This document shows positions 42,717-51,912 of a stretch of DNA of 64,000 bases, one piece after another. The notes below the pieces were generated by a model. That model was not told the DNA's origin. It worked only from the letters and a program-made list of their open reading frames with translations, and searched no databases. Numbering within the stretch: position 1 is the first letter of the stretch; each line of letters begins with the position of its first letter. The position numbers and the translations under genes are program-made. Origin of the DNA: DASSQJ01 sp963772645 (GTDB lineage: Bacteria; Actinomycetota; Actinomycetes; Actinomycetales; Dermatophilaceae); the NCBI GenBank assembly GCA_963772645.1, contig CAVYYD010000015.1:310001-374000 (forward strand), read 5' to 3'.

Positions 42717-43586
42717 TCAGCCGGTGGGCACGACGACGAGCAGCAGCGCCCAGGCCACCGGCGCCACGACGACGAGCGAGTCGAGCCGGTCCATGAGGCC
42801 GCCGTGGCCCGGCAGCAGCGTGCCCATGTCCTTGATGCCGAGGTCGCGCTTGATGCTCGACTCGACGAGGTCGCCGAGGGTGGCCCCCACGGCGGCCACG
42901 GCACCCAGCAGCGCGCCCGCCCACCAGGCCCCACCGAGGATCAGCGGCATCCCCACCGCGCCGGCGCCGGCACAGGCCAGGACCGACCCGGCGAAGCCCT
43001 CCCACGACTTCTTCGGGCTCAGGGAGGGCGCCATCGGGTGCCGGCCGAACACGACCCCGACCGCGTAGCCACCGATGTCGCTGAAGACCGTGACGAGGAC
43101 GAAGACGACGATCCGCTGGCGGCCGTCGTCCTCGGCGAGCATCAGCGAGGCGAAGCCACCGAGGAAGACCGGGTAGAACGTGACCAGGCTCGCCCCGGCG
43201 AGGTCACGGGCCGCGCCGGCGAGGCCGTCCGCGACCCGCCAGACGAGCAGGCCCACGACGGTGAGCCCGAAGGTCACGACCAGGGCCTCCGCCCCGCGCA
43301 GGTAGGCCGACACGATCATCCCGACCGAGCCGATCAGCAGCGGGACCAGCGGTACCTGGATGTCCTTGGCGGTCAGCGCCCGCCGCAGCTCCCAGGCGCC
43401 GTAGGTCACCGCGACGGTGACGACGGCGAGGAAGGCCCGGGCGTCGACCACGAGGGTGCCGACGACGAGGACGCCGAGGAGCACGCCGACGGTGACCGCC
43501 GCCCTCAGGTCACGCCCTGCCCGGGGGGTGCGCGGGGCCGGGGCGTCCTCCTCCGTCGCGCCGGCGGGGGTGGAGAGGTCGCTCAT
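42717..43586 (-). CDS. cdsA: Phosphatidate cytidylyltransferase
   Basis: CdsA makes CDP-diacylglycerol, precursor of all phospholipids here. The 289-aa polytopic membrane protein has the family signature near its end: S-P-K-K-S-W-E-G-F-A-G-S and K-D-M-G-T-L-L-P-G-H-G-G-L-M-D-R-L-D-S with catalytic acids. The N-terminal cytosolic stretch is Pro/Ala-rich. ATG 43584-43586 lies 8 bp after frr, matching the conserved pyrH-frr-cdsA-rlmN order. Confidence 0.96.
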   Translation of the reverse strand: MSDLSTPAGATEEDAPAPRTPRAGRDLRAAVTVGVLLGVLVVGTLVVDARAFLAVVTVAVTYGAWELRRALTAKDIQVPLVPLLIGSVGMIVSAYLRGAEALVVTFGLTVVGLLVWRVADGLAGAARDLAGASLVTFYPVFLGGFASLMLAEDDGRQRIVVFVLVTVFSDIGGYAVGVVFGRHPMAPSLSPKKSWEGFAGSVLACAGAGAVGMPLILGGAWWAGALLGAVAAVGATLGDLVESSIKRDLGIKDMGTLLPGHGGLMDRLDSLVVVAPVAWALLLVVVPTG

Positions 43587-43594
43587 CAGGGGGG

Positions 43595-44152
43595 TCAGAC
43601 CTCGAGGAGCTCGGATTCCTTGTGCTTGAGCAGCTCGTCGATCTGGTCCACGTGCCGCTTGGTGACCGACTCGAGCTCCTTCTCGGCCCGCACGCCCTCG
43701 TCCTCGCCGACCTCGCCGTCCTTGACGAGCTTCTCGAGGCTGGTCTTGGCGTGCCGCCGGATGTTGCGGATGGAGACCCGCGCCTCCTCCGCCTGGTGGT
43801 GCGCCATCTTGACGTACTCGCGACGCCGCTCCTCGGTGAGCTGGGGCATGATGCAGCGGATGATCGTGCCGTCGTTGCTCGGGTTGACCCCGAGGTCGGC
43901 CTGCTGGATGGCCTTCTCGATGGCGTGCATCGAGGACTTGTCGAACGGGCTGATGATGATCGTGCGGGCCTCGGGGTTCTGGAACGAGGCCAGCTGCTGG
44001 AGCGGGGTGGGCGCGCCGTAGTAGTCGACGAGGAGCTTCTGGAACATGCCGGGGTGGGCCCGGCCGGTCCGGATGCCCGCGAAGTCCTCCTTGGCGACCT
44101 CGACGGCCTTCTCCATCTTCTCCTCGGCCTCGAACAAGGTCTCGTCGATCAT
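43595..44152 (-). CDS. frr: Ribosome recycling factor
   Basis: RRF splits the post-termination ribosome with EF-G. The 185-aa protein is of normal length with 'IRTGRAHPGMFQKLLVDYYG' near residue 27 and the C-terminal helix 'HVDQIDELLKHKESELLEV', both diagnostic. ATG 44150-44152. It lies 75 bp after pyrH and is likely co-transcribed with it. Confidence 0.98.
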   Translation of the reverse strand: MIDETLFEAEEKMEKAVEVAKEDFAGIRTGRAHPGMFQKLLVDYYGAPTPLQQLASFQNPEARTIIISPFDKSSMHAIEKAIQQADLGVNPSNDGTIIRCIMPQLTEERRREYVKMAHHQAEEARVSIRNIRRHAKTSLEKLVKDGEVGEDEGVRAEKELESVTKRHVDQIDELLKHKESELLEV

Positions 44153-44227
44153 CGGGTCGGCTCTCCTTCGCGTGGGCCACGCGGCGCGCGCGGCTGGGTC
44201 AAGTGTGTCAAAGCGGCGCGGGCCTGC

Positions 44228-44986
44228 TCAGCCCGAGCAGACGAGGGTGCCGATCGGCTCCCCGAGCAGCGCCCGGGTGACGTTGCCCTCGCCCTCCATC
44301 CCGAAGACGACCATCGGCAGCTTGTTCTCCATGCAGAGGCTGAACGCCGCCGCGTCGACGACCCGGAGCCCGTGCCGGAGCGCCTCCTCGAAGGTGATCC
44401 GCTCCAGCTTTCGCGCGTCGGGGTTGCGCCGCGGGTCGTCGTCGTAGACGCCGTCGACCCCGTTCTTGCTCATGAGCACGGCGTCGCACTGGCACTCCAG
44501 GGCCCGCTGGGCGCTCACCGTGTCGGTGGAGAAGTACGGCATCCCGGCTCCGGCGCCGAAGATGACGACCCGGCCCTTCTCGAGGTGGCGCATGGCCCGC
44601 CGCGGGATGTAGGGCTCGGCGACCTGACCCATCGTGATGGCGGTCTGCACCCGGGTGTCGACCCCCTCCTTCTCGAGGAAGTCCTGGAGGGCCAGGCAGT
44701 TCATGACCGTGCCCAGCATCCCGATGTAGTCGGCACGGGCGCGCTCCATGCCCTTCTGCTGCAGCTCGGCGCCGCGGAAGAAGTTGCCGCCGCCGACGAC
44801 GATGGCGACCTGGACCCCCTCGCGGACGGCGGCCGCGATCTGGCGGGCGACCGCGCGGACGACGTCGGGGTCGACCCCGACCCGGCCGCCGCCGAACACC
44901 TCGCCGGACAGCTTGAGCAGGACGCGCCGCGGGCGGTGCGCCTCGGTGGCGGCGGGTGGGGCCTCGGTGAGGGTGGTCGTGGTCAC
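44228..44986 (-). CDS. pyrH: Uridylate kinase
   Basis: PyrH phosphorylates UMP to UDP. The 252-aa hexameric amino-acid-kinase-fold enzyme has L-K-L-S-G-E near residue 25, V-G-G-G-N-F-F-R-G, the M-L-G-T-V-M-N segment and K-N-G-V-D-G-V-Y-D-D-D-P. A 20-residue Thr/Ala-rich N-terminal extension precedes the kinase fold. GTG 44984-44986 follows GAGGAGG at good spacing. A strong palindrome upstream separates it from tsf, so it may have its own promoter. Confidence 0.97.
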   Translation of the reverse strand: MTTTTLTEAPPAATEAHRPRRVLLKLSGEVFGGGRVGVDPDVVRAVARQIAAAVREGVQVAIVVGGGNFFRGAELQQKGMERARADYIGMLGTVMNCLALQDFLEKEGVDTRVQTAITMGQVAEPYIPRRAMRHLEKGRVVIFGAGAGMPYFSTDTVSAQRALECQCDAVLMSKNGVDGVYDDDPRRNPDARKLERITFEEALRHGLRVVDAAAFSLCMENKLPMVVFGMEGEGNVTRALLGEPIGTLVCSG

Positions 44987-45103
44987 GGGGCCTCCTCGGC
45001 GGCGGGCACGGCGGTCACCAGATCCTGTCACAGCGGGAGCCGCGCGGACCAACCGAGCGCGCCGGGTCACCGGTCACCGCCGGGCGAGGACCCGGGCCCG
45101 GAC

Positions 45104-45146
45104 GCACGGATGCCGTCCGCTCGCGGCGAGCGGACGGCATCCGTGC
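45104..45146. terminator. Perfect 21-bp-arm palindrome between tsf and pyrH
   Basis: Arms 45104-45124 and 45126-45146 are exact reverse complements with one centre base, beginning GCACGGATGCCG. It lies 13 bp downstream of the tsf stop. It should form a very stable stem in the transcript and probably terminates or attenuates rpsB-tsf read-through. The CGGATGCCG core recurs in two other hairpins of the window. Confidence 0.7.
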
Positions 45147-45158
45147 TGGCGCCCGGGG

Positions 45159-45989
45159 TCAGGACCCGATGCGGAACCGGGCGAAGCCCGTGGCGTCGGC
45201 GCCGGCCTCGTCGAGGACCTTCCCGACGGTCTTCTTGGGCTCCTTGGCGAACGGCTGCTCGAGCAGGACGTTCTCCTTGAAGAAGCCGTTGACGCGCCCC
45301 TCGACGATCTTGGGGAGGGCGGCCTCGGGCTTGCCCTCCTCCTTGGCGGTCGCCTCGGCGACGCGACGCTCGTTCTCGACCGTCGCCTGGTCGATCTCGT
45401 CGCGGGCCACCACGCTCGGCGCGAACGCCGCGACGTGCATCGCGACGTCGCGGGCGACGGCCTCGTCCCCGCCCGTGGTCGCCACGAGCACGCCGATCTG
45501 CGCCGGCAGGTCCGGGCTCGTCTTGTGCAGGTAGGAGACGACGCGCTCGCCCTCGAGCCGGGCGACCCGCTTGACCTCGATCTTCTCGCCGATCGTCGCG
45601 TTCGCCTCGTCGAGGAGGTCCTTGACGGTCCGGCCGTCGGCCAGCGACGAGCCGAGCAGGGTCTCGGCGTCGGCGGCCTTGGTGGCGACCGCCTGGGTGA
45701 GGACCTCGTCGGCGAGCGCGATGAAGCGCTCGCCCTTGGCGACGAAGTCGGTCTCGCAGAGGACCTCGACGAGGGTGCCCTCGCCGTCCCCGGCCCGCGC
45801 GGCCACCAGGCCGTTCGAGGTGGTGCGCCCCTCGCGCTTGGTGACGCCCTTCTGGCCCTTGACCCGCAGGATCTCCTCGGCCTTGGCCTGGTCGCCGTCG
45901 GCCTCGTCCAGGGCCTTCTTGACGTCCATCATGCCGGCCGCGGTCTTCTCGCGGAGCGCCTTGATGTCAGCGGCGGTGTAGTTCGCCAT
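45159..45989 (-). CDS. tsf: Elongation factor Ts
   Basis: EF-Ts recycles EF-Tu-GDP. The 276-aa product starts 'ANYTAADIKALREKTAAGMM' and has 'VKKALDEADGD', then C-E-T-D-F-V-A-K, the nucleotide-exchange core contacting EF-Tu. It is of full length with the dimerisation region following. ATG at 45987-45989; rpsB ends 45 bp upstream. Confidence 0.98.
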   Translation of the reverse strand: MANYTAADIKALREKTAAGMMDVKKALDEADGDQAKAEEILRVKGQKGVTKREGRTTSNGLVAARAGDGEGTLVEVLCETDFVAKGERFIALADEVLTQAVATKAADAETLLGSSLADGRTVKDLLDEANATIGEKIEVKRVARLEGERVVSYLHKTSPDLPAQIGVLVATTGGDEAVARDVAMHVAAFAPSVVARDEIDQATVENERRVAEATAKEEGKPEAALPKIVEGRVNGFFKENVLLEQPFAKEPKKTVGKVLDEAGADATGFARFRIGS

Positions 45990-46034
45990 GGGTTCCTATC
46001 GCTCTTTCCGTGGGTGTTCGGGGGGGAGGAGTGC

Positions 46035-47114
46035 TCAGGCCTGCTCGGCCGGCGCGGCCTCGGTGGCCTCCGCGGTCTCGGTGACCTCCGCAGCCTCGGC
46101 GACCGGGACGGCCTCCGCGGTCTCGGTGACCTCCGCAGCCTCGGCGACCGGGACGGCCTCCGCGGTCTCGGTGACCTCCGCAGCCTCGGCGACCGGGACG
46201 GCCTCCGCGGTCTCGGTGACCTCCGCAGCCTCGGCGACCGGGACGGCCTCCGCGGTCTCGGTGACCTCCGCAGCCTCCGCCGCGGCGGCAGCGGCGGTCT
46301 CGCCGGCCTCCGGGGCCACCGCGTCCGCGGCCTGCTCGGCGTCACCGGCGAGGAGCTCGCGCTCCCACTCGGTGAGCGGCTCCTGGCCCGGCGTCTCGGC
46401 GCCGCTGGCGGCCTGGCCGCCCCCGGCGCGGGCGATCAGGCCCTCGGCGACGGCGTCGGCGATGACGCGGGTGAGAAGGGTGACCGAGCGGATGGCGTCG
46501 TCGTTGCCCGGGATCTTGTAGTCGACCTCGTCGGGGTCGCAGTTGGTGTCGAGGATCGCGATGACCGGAAGCCCCAGCTTGCGGGCCTCGTCGACGGCCA
46601 GGTGCTCCTTCTTGGTGTCGACGATCCAGACCGCGGAGGGGACCCGGCTCATCGTGCGGATGCCGCCGAGGGTCTTCTCCAGCTTGTCCTTCTCGCGCTT
46701 CATCATCAGGAGCTCCTTCTTCGTGTGGCCGGAGCCGGCCACGTCGTCGAAGTCGATCTCCTCGAGCTCCTTGAGGCGCGTGAGGCGCTTGGAGATCGTC
46801 TGGAAGTTGGTGAGCATCCCACCGAGCCAGCGGTGGTTGACGTAGGGCATGCCGACCCGGGTCGCCTGCTCGGCGACCGGCTCCTGGGCCTGGCGCTTCG
46901 TGCCGACGAAGAGGATGGTGCCGCCGTGCGCGACGGTCTCCTTGACGAACTCGTAGGCGTTGTTGATGTAGGTGACCGACTGCTGCAGGTCGATGATGTA
47001 GATGCCGTTGCGCTCGGTCATGATGAAGCGCTTCATCTTCGGGTTCCAGCGGCGGGTCTGGTGCCCGAAGTGGACGCCGCTCTCGAGGAGCTGGCGCATC
47101 GTGACGACGGCCAT
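46035..47114 (-). CDS. rpsB: Ribosomal protein uS2 with repeat-encoded C-terminal tail
   Basis: This is 30S protein S2 (359 aa against about 240-280 usual). The core (1 to about 255) has 'LLESGVHFGHQTRRWNPKMK' and 'IYIIDLQQSVTYINNAYEF'. The last 90 or so residues are an acidic Ala/Glu/Val/Thr tail made of four copies of a 15-residue unit (E-V-T-E-T-A-E-A-V-P-V-A-E-A-A) plus partial ones. Extended acidic S2 tails are known in Actinobacteria, but the exact repetition is striking. ATG 47112-47114 after a 283-bp leader. Confidence 0.97.
   Translation of the reverse strand: MAVVTMRQLLESGVHFGHQTRRWNPKMKRFIMTERNGIYIIDLQQSVTYINNAYEFVKETVAHGGTILFVGTKRQAQEPVAEQATRVGMPYVNHRWLGGMLTNFQTISKRLTRLKELEEIDFDDVAGSGHTKKELLMMKREKDKLEKTLGGIRTMSRVPSAVWIVDTKKEHLAVDEARKLGLPVIAILDTNCDPDEVDYKIPGNDDAIRSVTLLTRVIADAVAEGLIARAGGGQAASGAETPGQEPLTEWERELLAGDAEQAADAVAPEAGETAAAAAAEAAEVTETAEAVPVAEAAEVTETAEAVPVAEAAEVTETAEAVPVAEAAEVTETAEAVPVAEAAEVTETAEATEAAPAEQA
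46066..46276. repeat. 45-bp tandem repeat in the rpsB 3' end
   Basis: Four identical 45-bp units run from 46081 to 46260 with partial units on both sides, in frame within rpsB. The copies look almost without third-position differences, implying recent expansion or gene conversion. Copy number may vary between strains and may be mis-assembled in short-read data. Confidence 0.9.
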
Positions 47115-47397
47115 TGCCGTTCTCCTTGCTCTGTGGTTGTCAGTTACGTCGGTGGGGACCGAGCCCGGGGGTGGTCCCACCTGCCTGGCGTCCCGACGCA
47201 CCCCGGACGGATGCCGTGCTGCCCGGACGGGCGGCATCCGCCACTGCCGTGGTGCGCCCCCTGTGCCGGGCCGTGGCCCGTCGCGGGAGGAGAACGCGCG
47301 AAGTGGTGGCTCCCGCATGCGAGCACACGGAGACCATCGGTCATCGTACGTGGCGCCGGGGCCGGACCGGAAATCGGGACGGTAGCCTCTGCACCTC
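47115..47397 (-). other. Leader and promoter region between rpsB and a divergent MFS gene
   Basis: These 283 bp hold no convincing gene. On the rpsB side an inverted repeat CGGATGCCG (47208-47216) / CGGCATCCG (47232-47240) could fold in the leader, where S2 autoregulation would act; no known S2-leader motif was recognised. Promoters for both directions must lie here. Confidence 0.5.
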
Positions 47398-48636
47398 GTG
47401 AGCCGCCTCCTCGACCTCGTCGCACCCCCGCGGATGGGCAGCGCGTTCCGGTGGAACCTCGCCTCGTCCTGGGTCGCTCAGGTCGGCGACGGGATCGCCC
47501 TCGCCGCCGGCCCCCTGCTGGTCGCGGCGCAGACCCGATCCCCCGTGCTCATCGCGGCCGCCGCCGTGGTCCAGCGTCTGCCGGCGCTCGTCGTCGGGCT
47601 CTACGCCGGGGCGCTCGCCGACCGGGTCGACCGCCGCCGGCTCGTGGTCGCGGCAAACCTCGTGCGGGCCGGGGTGCTCGCCGCGCTCGTCGCGGCTCTC
47701 GTCGGCGGGGTGCTCTCGATCGAGCTGCTGCTGGCCCTGCTCTTCGTCGTCGGCACCTGCGAGGTCTTCGCCGACAGCGGCTGGCGCGCCATCGTCCCGA
47801 TGATCGTCCCCGCGGCCGACCTGGGCCTGGCCAACGCGCGGCAGATGTCCGGCTTCCTCGTCGCCAACCAGCTCATCGGGCCGGCCGTCGGTGCGACCCT
47901 CTTCGCCGTGGGCTCGGCGGTCCCCTTCGGATTCCAGACCGCCACCGTCATCCTCGCGGCCGGGCTGCTCCTGCGGGTACGGCTGCCCGCGGTGCCGAGG
48001 GAGCGCCCCGACCAGCACGTCGGGCGCGACGTCCTCGACGGCCTGCGCTGGATCGGCCACAACGCGCCGGTCCGCACGCTGACCCTCGTCATCCTCGTCT
48101 TCAACGTCACGTGGGGCGCGCCGTGGGGCGTGCTCGTCTACTGGGCCCAGGAGCGGCTCGGCGTGGCCGCCGTCGGGTTCGGCCTGCTCACCACCGCCAC
48201 CGCGGTCGGCGGGATCGCCGCGGTGCTCGGCTACGGGACCCTCGAGCGGCACATCCCGCTCGCCCGGCTGATGCGCGGCTGCCTCGTGCTCGAGGTCCTC
48301 ACCCACCTCGCCCTCGCCGTGACCACCTCGTGGGCCGTGGCGATGGTCGTCATGGTGGTCTTCGGCGGGTACGCGTTCGTCTGGGGGTCGCTCTCGGCCG
48401 CAGTGCGGCAACGGGCCACGCCGCTGGAGTACCAGGGCCGGGTGGGCAGCGTGTACTGGGTGGGGCTTGTCATCGGGCTCCTCGTCGGGCAGGCCCTCGG
48501 CGGGTTCATCGCCGAGCACTTCGGCGCGGCGGCGCCGTTCTGGTTCGCCTTCGTCGGGTCCGGGGTCACGCTCGTCGCGGTGTGGCGGCAGCTGGGCCTC
48601 GTCGCGCACGCCGACGCCACGACGGCCGACGCGTAG
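47398..48636 (+). CDS. Major facilitator superfamily exporter
   Basis: This 412-aa polytopic protein has about twelve membrane helices. The intracellular loop motif A appears as G-A-L-A-D-R-V-D-R-R-R near residue 80. The general pattern (W-N-L-A-S-S-W-V-A-Q-V-G-D-G at the start) is that of the EntS-like/drug:H+ antiporter-3 group, often macrolide or siderophore exporters. No substrate can be assigned. GTG 47398; it precedes an aminotransferase gene by 10 bp, and both are probably one unit. Confidence 0.85.
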   Translation: MSRLLDLVAPPRMGSAFRWNLASSWVAQVGDGIALAAGPLLVAAQTRSPVLIAAAAVVQRLPALVVGLYAGALADRVDRRRLVVAANLVRAGVLAALVAALVGGVLSIELLLALLFVVGTCEVFADSGWRAIVPMIVPAADLGLANARQMSGFLVANQLIGPAVGATLFAVGSAVPFGFQTATVILAAGLLLRVRLPAVPRERPDQHVGRDVLDGLRWIGHNAPVRTLTLVILVFNVTWGAPWGVLVYWAQERLGVAAVGFGLLTTATAVGGIAAVLGYGTLERHIPLARLMRGCLVLEVLTHLALAVTTSWAVAMVVMVVFGGYAFVWGSLSAAVRQRATPLEYQGRVGSVYWVGLVIGLLVGQALGGFIAEHFGAAAPFWFAFVGSGVTLVAVWRQLGLVAHADATTADA

Positions 48637-48646
48637 CCTGCCCGGT

Positions 48647-49819
<1,173 letters not shown>

Positions 49820-49915
49820 GGCGGTCGGGTCCACAGCCGCTGCCACCACGGCCGCTCCTCCACAACCGGGCGGCCACGGCTTGGCCGGCGCGGCCCGGCG
49901 CCGGAGGCTGGCGGG

Positions 49916-50566
49916 ATGAGCACCTCACGCGCCCGCCCGAGTGCGGTGGCCGCCTCCGCGGTCGCTGCCTGCCTGCTCCTGCTGCCCCTGCCCGGGGCCG
50001 GCACGCCGCCGCCCCTCGCTGGTGGTGCCGGGCCGGGCCCGGGGCGGCCCGCCCCGGGCCGGTCCCAGGTCGCGGCGCCGGCGGTCCCGGTCACCCCGGA
50101 TGTGGACCGCCGCAGCCATGCCCGGTGGCGCTGGCCCGTGACCCCACCGCGACCGGTGCTCCGCCCCTTCGTCGCCCCGGCCAGCCGGTACGCGCCCGGC
50201 CACCGCGGGCTCGACCTGGCGGCGGCGGTGGGGAACCCCGTGCTCGCCGTCGAGGACGGGCTCGTCACGCACGCCGGCCGCGTCGCCGGGCGCGGCACGG
50301 TAACGGTGGCCCACACGGGTGGGCTGTCGAGCACCTACGAGCCGGTCCGCGCCCGGGTGGTGGCCGGCACGGTGGTGCGAGCGGGCTCGGTCCTCGGGGT
50401 CCTCGAGGCATCGTCCGCCCCGCATGGCGGGCACTGCCTGCTCACCCCGTGCCTGCACCTCGGTGCTCGGCGGGGTGAGGCGTACCTCGACCCAATGCTC
50501 CTGCTCGGCGCTGGGCGCGTCCGGCTGCTGCCACCGGTGGCCGGTCAGGTGTCGAGCGCCGGGTAG
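49916..50566 (+). CDS. Secreted M23 family metallopeptidase
   Basis: This 216-aa predicted peptidoglycan endopeptidase or LytM-fold protein has a signal peptide (about 1-29, A-A-C-L-L-L-L-P-L-P-G-A-G), then a Pro-rich linker. The LytM fold has the first zinc ligands in H-R-G-L-D-L-A-A; the later ligand is in C-L-H-L-G where the usual H-x-H is only H-L-G, so the second His is absent and the enzyme may be inactive or a regulator. A disulfide between C-L-L-T-P-C is likely. An M23 gene near rpsB is conserved in Actinobacteria. Its 3' end overlaps the convergent DUF3152 gene by 22 bp. Confidence 0.82.
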   Translation: MSTSRARPSAVAASAVAACLLLLPLPGAGTPPPLAGGAGPGPGRPAPGRSQVAAPAVPVTPDVDRRSHARWRWPVTPPRPVLRPFVAPASRYAPGHRGLDLAAAVGNPVLAVEDGLVTHAGRVAGRGTVTVAHTGGLSSTYEPVRARVVAGTVVRAGSVLGVLEASSAPHGGHCLLTPCLHLGARRGEAYLDPMLLLGAGRVRLLPPVAGQVSSAG

Positions 50567-51912
50567 GGGTTGGGCCGGCAGCCCCACAGGTGCAGGGTCT
50601 GCGGCACCATCACCGGCGCGGCGGCCCCGGAGGCGGGGCAGCCGGCGTGGCCGAGGCCGAACGAGTGGCCCACCTCGTGGTTGACGAGGTAGGTGCGGTA
50701 GTCCTCGAGGTGCCCCGCGTAGGCGTCGACGCCCAGCACCCACCGGTCGAGGTTGATGACGACGCGACCGTTGTAGCAGGAGGTGAAGCCCTGGGTCGGC
50801 ACCGGACCGCAGAGGCGTTCCGTCGTCCGCCTGCTGGCCACGGCGATCCGGGTGTCGACGGCTCCGCGCGCGGCCTGGGCGGGTGTGACGAAGACGAAGC
50901 GGACGTCCCGGACGGTCTGCCAGCCGCGGTCGTCGACGAGGATGCCGGAGATGGTCCGGGCCGTCGCCGCGACGTCGAGGCCGAGGCCCTCCTCGATCTC
51001 CAGCGCGACCCGCACGGCTGGCCCGCCCGAGGTGCGCGCGCCCGCGACCTCGCCCCAGTCGACCCAGGCGAGCCGCCCGGTGCCGGCCGAGGTCGGGCTC
51101 GGCGTCGGGGTCGGGGTGGCGGTGGCGCGCGGCCCTGCCGAAAGGCTGACCGAGGGCCGAGCCGAGACACCCGGGCCCGGGAGAGCCCGCGGCTTCGAGC
51201 CGCCGGCCCCGGCGGCGGCCCCGGCGGCCGCGGCGGCCGCGGCGGCCGAGCCCGCGGCGACCGTCGCCGCGGGCTCCGCGGTGGCGACCACGGCACGCGA
51301 GAGGAGGGCGACCGCCGACACCGAGGCCGAGACCGGCTCCCGGTTGCGTGCGACCAGCCACGTGACGATCGCGACGACCACGACGAGCAGCACGCCGAGG
51401 ACCACGGTGCGCCGCAACCGCACCCGACGCTCGGCCCGGGCCCGCGCCTCGCGGGCCGCCCGGCGGCCCGCGCGCGAGGACGAGGGCGCGATGTCCCCCA
51501 CCTCAGGGCGTGCTGCCGGTTCGGGGTCCGCCCGCCGTGCTGGCCGGTCGACCGGTGCGGGGCGGTCGCTGGGCACCGGCTGTCGGTCGCGGTGGACCTC
51601 AGACCGGCTGCGCAGCGGCTCGTCCGAGAGCGGGAGGTCGGCGAGCTCGGCGTCGGTCAGGGCTGGTGGGGTCGCATCGGCGCCCTCGGGCCGCGAGGGC
51701 CCTCCCCCCGGCCGGTGGCGGTGCCAGCGGCTCGCCTCGTCACGGAGGGCGGCGCGGGTCTTCGGCTCGACGTAGAGGCGTCGGAACTCCGACACCCACT
51801 CGGGGACGTCGTAGGGGTCGCTCGACTGCTCGGCGGCAGGGTTGATGCCCCGGCCGGCCCCGAAGTCGCGGGGGGACCGGCTGCGCGGCTGCCCGCTCTC
51901 GTCGTCAGGCAC
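50545..51912 (-). CDS. DUF3152 membrane-anchored metalloprotease-like protein
   Basis: This 455-aa protein has a long disordered, charged cytosolic region (1 to about 165), one membrane helix (about 170-190; T-V-V-L-G-V-L-L-V-V-V), an Ala/Pro/Ser linker, and an extracytosolic DUF3152 domain (about 280-450). The zinc-type motif H-E-V-G-H-S-F-G-L-G-H near residue 410 is of the metzincin H-E-x-x-H-x-x-G-x-x-H form, supporting protease activity, although none has been demonstrated for DUF3152. GTG 51912 overlaps the xerC stop. Confidence 0.82.
   Translation of the reverse strand: MPDDESGQPRSRSPRDFGAGRGINPAAEQSSDPYDVPEWVSEFRRLYVEPKTRAALRDEASRWHRHRPGGGPSRPEGADATPPALTDAELADLPLSDEPLRSRSEVHRDRQPVPSDRPAPVDRPARRADPEPAARPEVGDIAPSSSRAGRRAAREARARAERRVRLRRTVVLGVLLVVVVAIVTWLVARNREPVSASVSAVALLSRAVVATAEPAATVAAGSAAAAAAAAGAAAGAGGSKPRALPGPGVSARPSVSLSAGPRATATPTPTPSPTSAGTGRLAWVDWGEVAGARTSGGPAVRVALEIEEGLGLDVAATARTISGILVDDRGWQTVRDVRFVFVTPAQAARGAVDTRIAVASRRTTERLCGPVPTQGFTSCYNGRVVINLDRWVLGVDAYAGHLEDYRTYLVNHEVGHSFGLGHAGCPASGAAAPVMVPQTLHLWGCRPNPYPALDT

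Noticed and set aside
46066..46276. CRISPR-like array
   Set aside because: The repeats are directly adjacent, in frame and without spacers; they encode the S2 tail.
45988..46521. Plus-strand repeat protein opposite rpsB
   Set aside because: It is the shadow of the S2 tail repeat; no start signal or codon bias.
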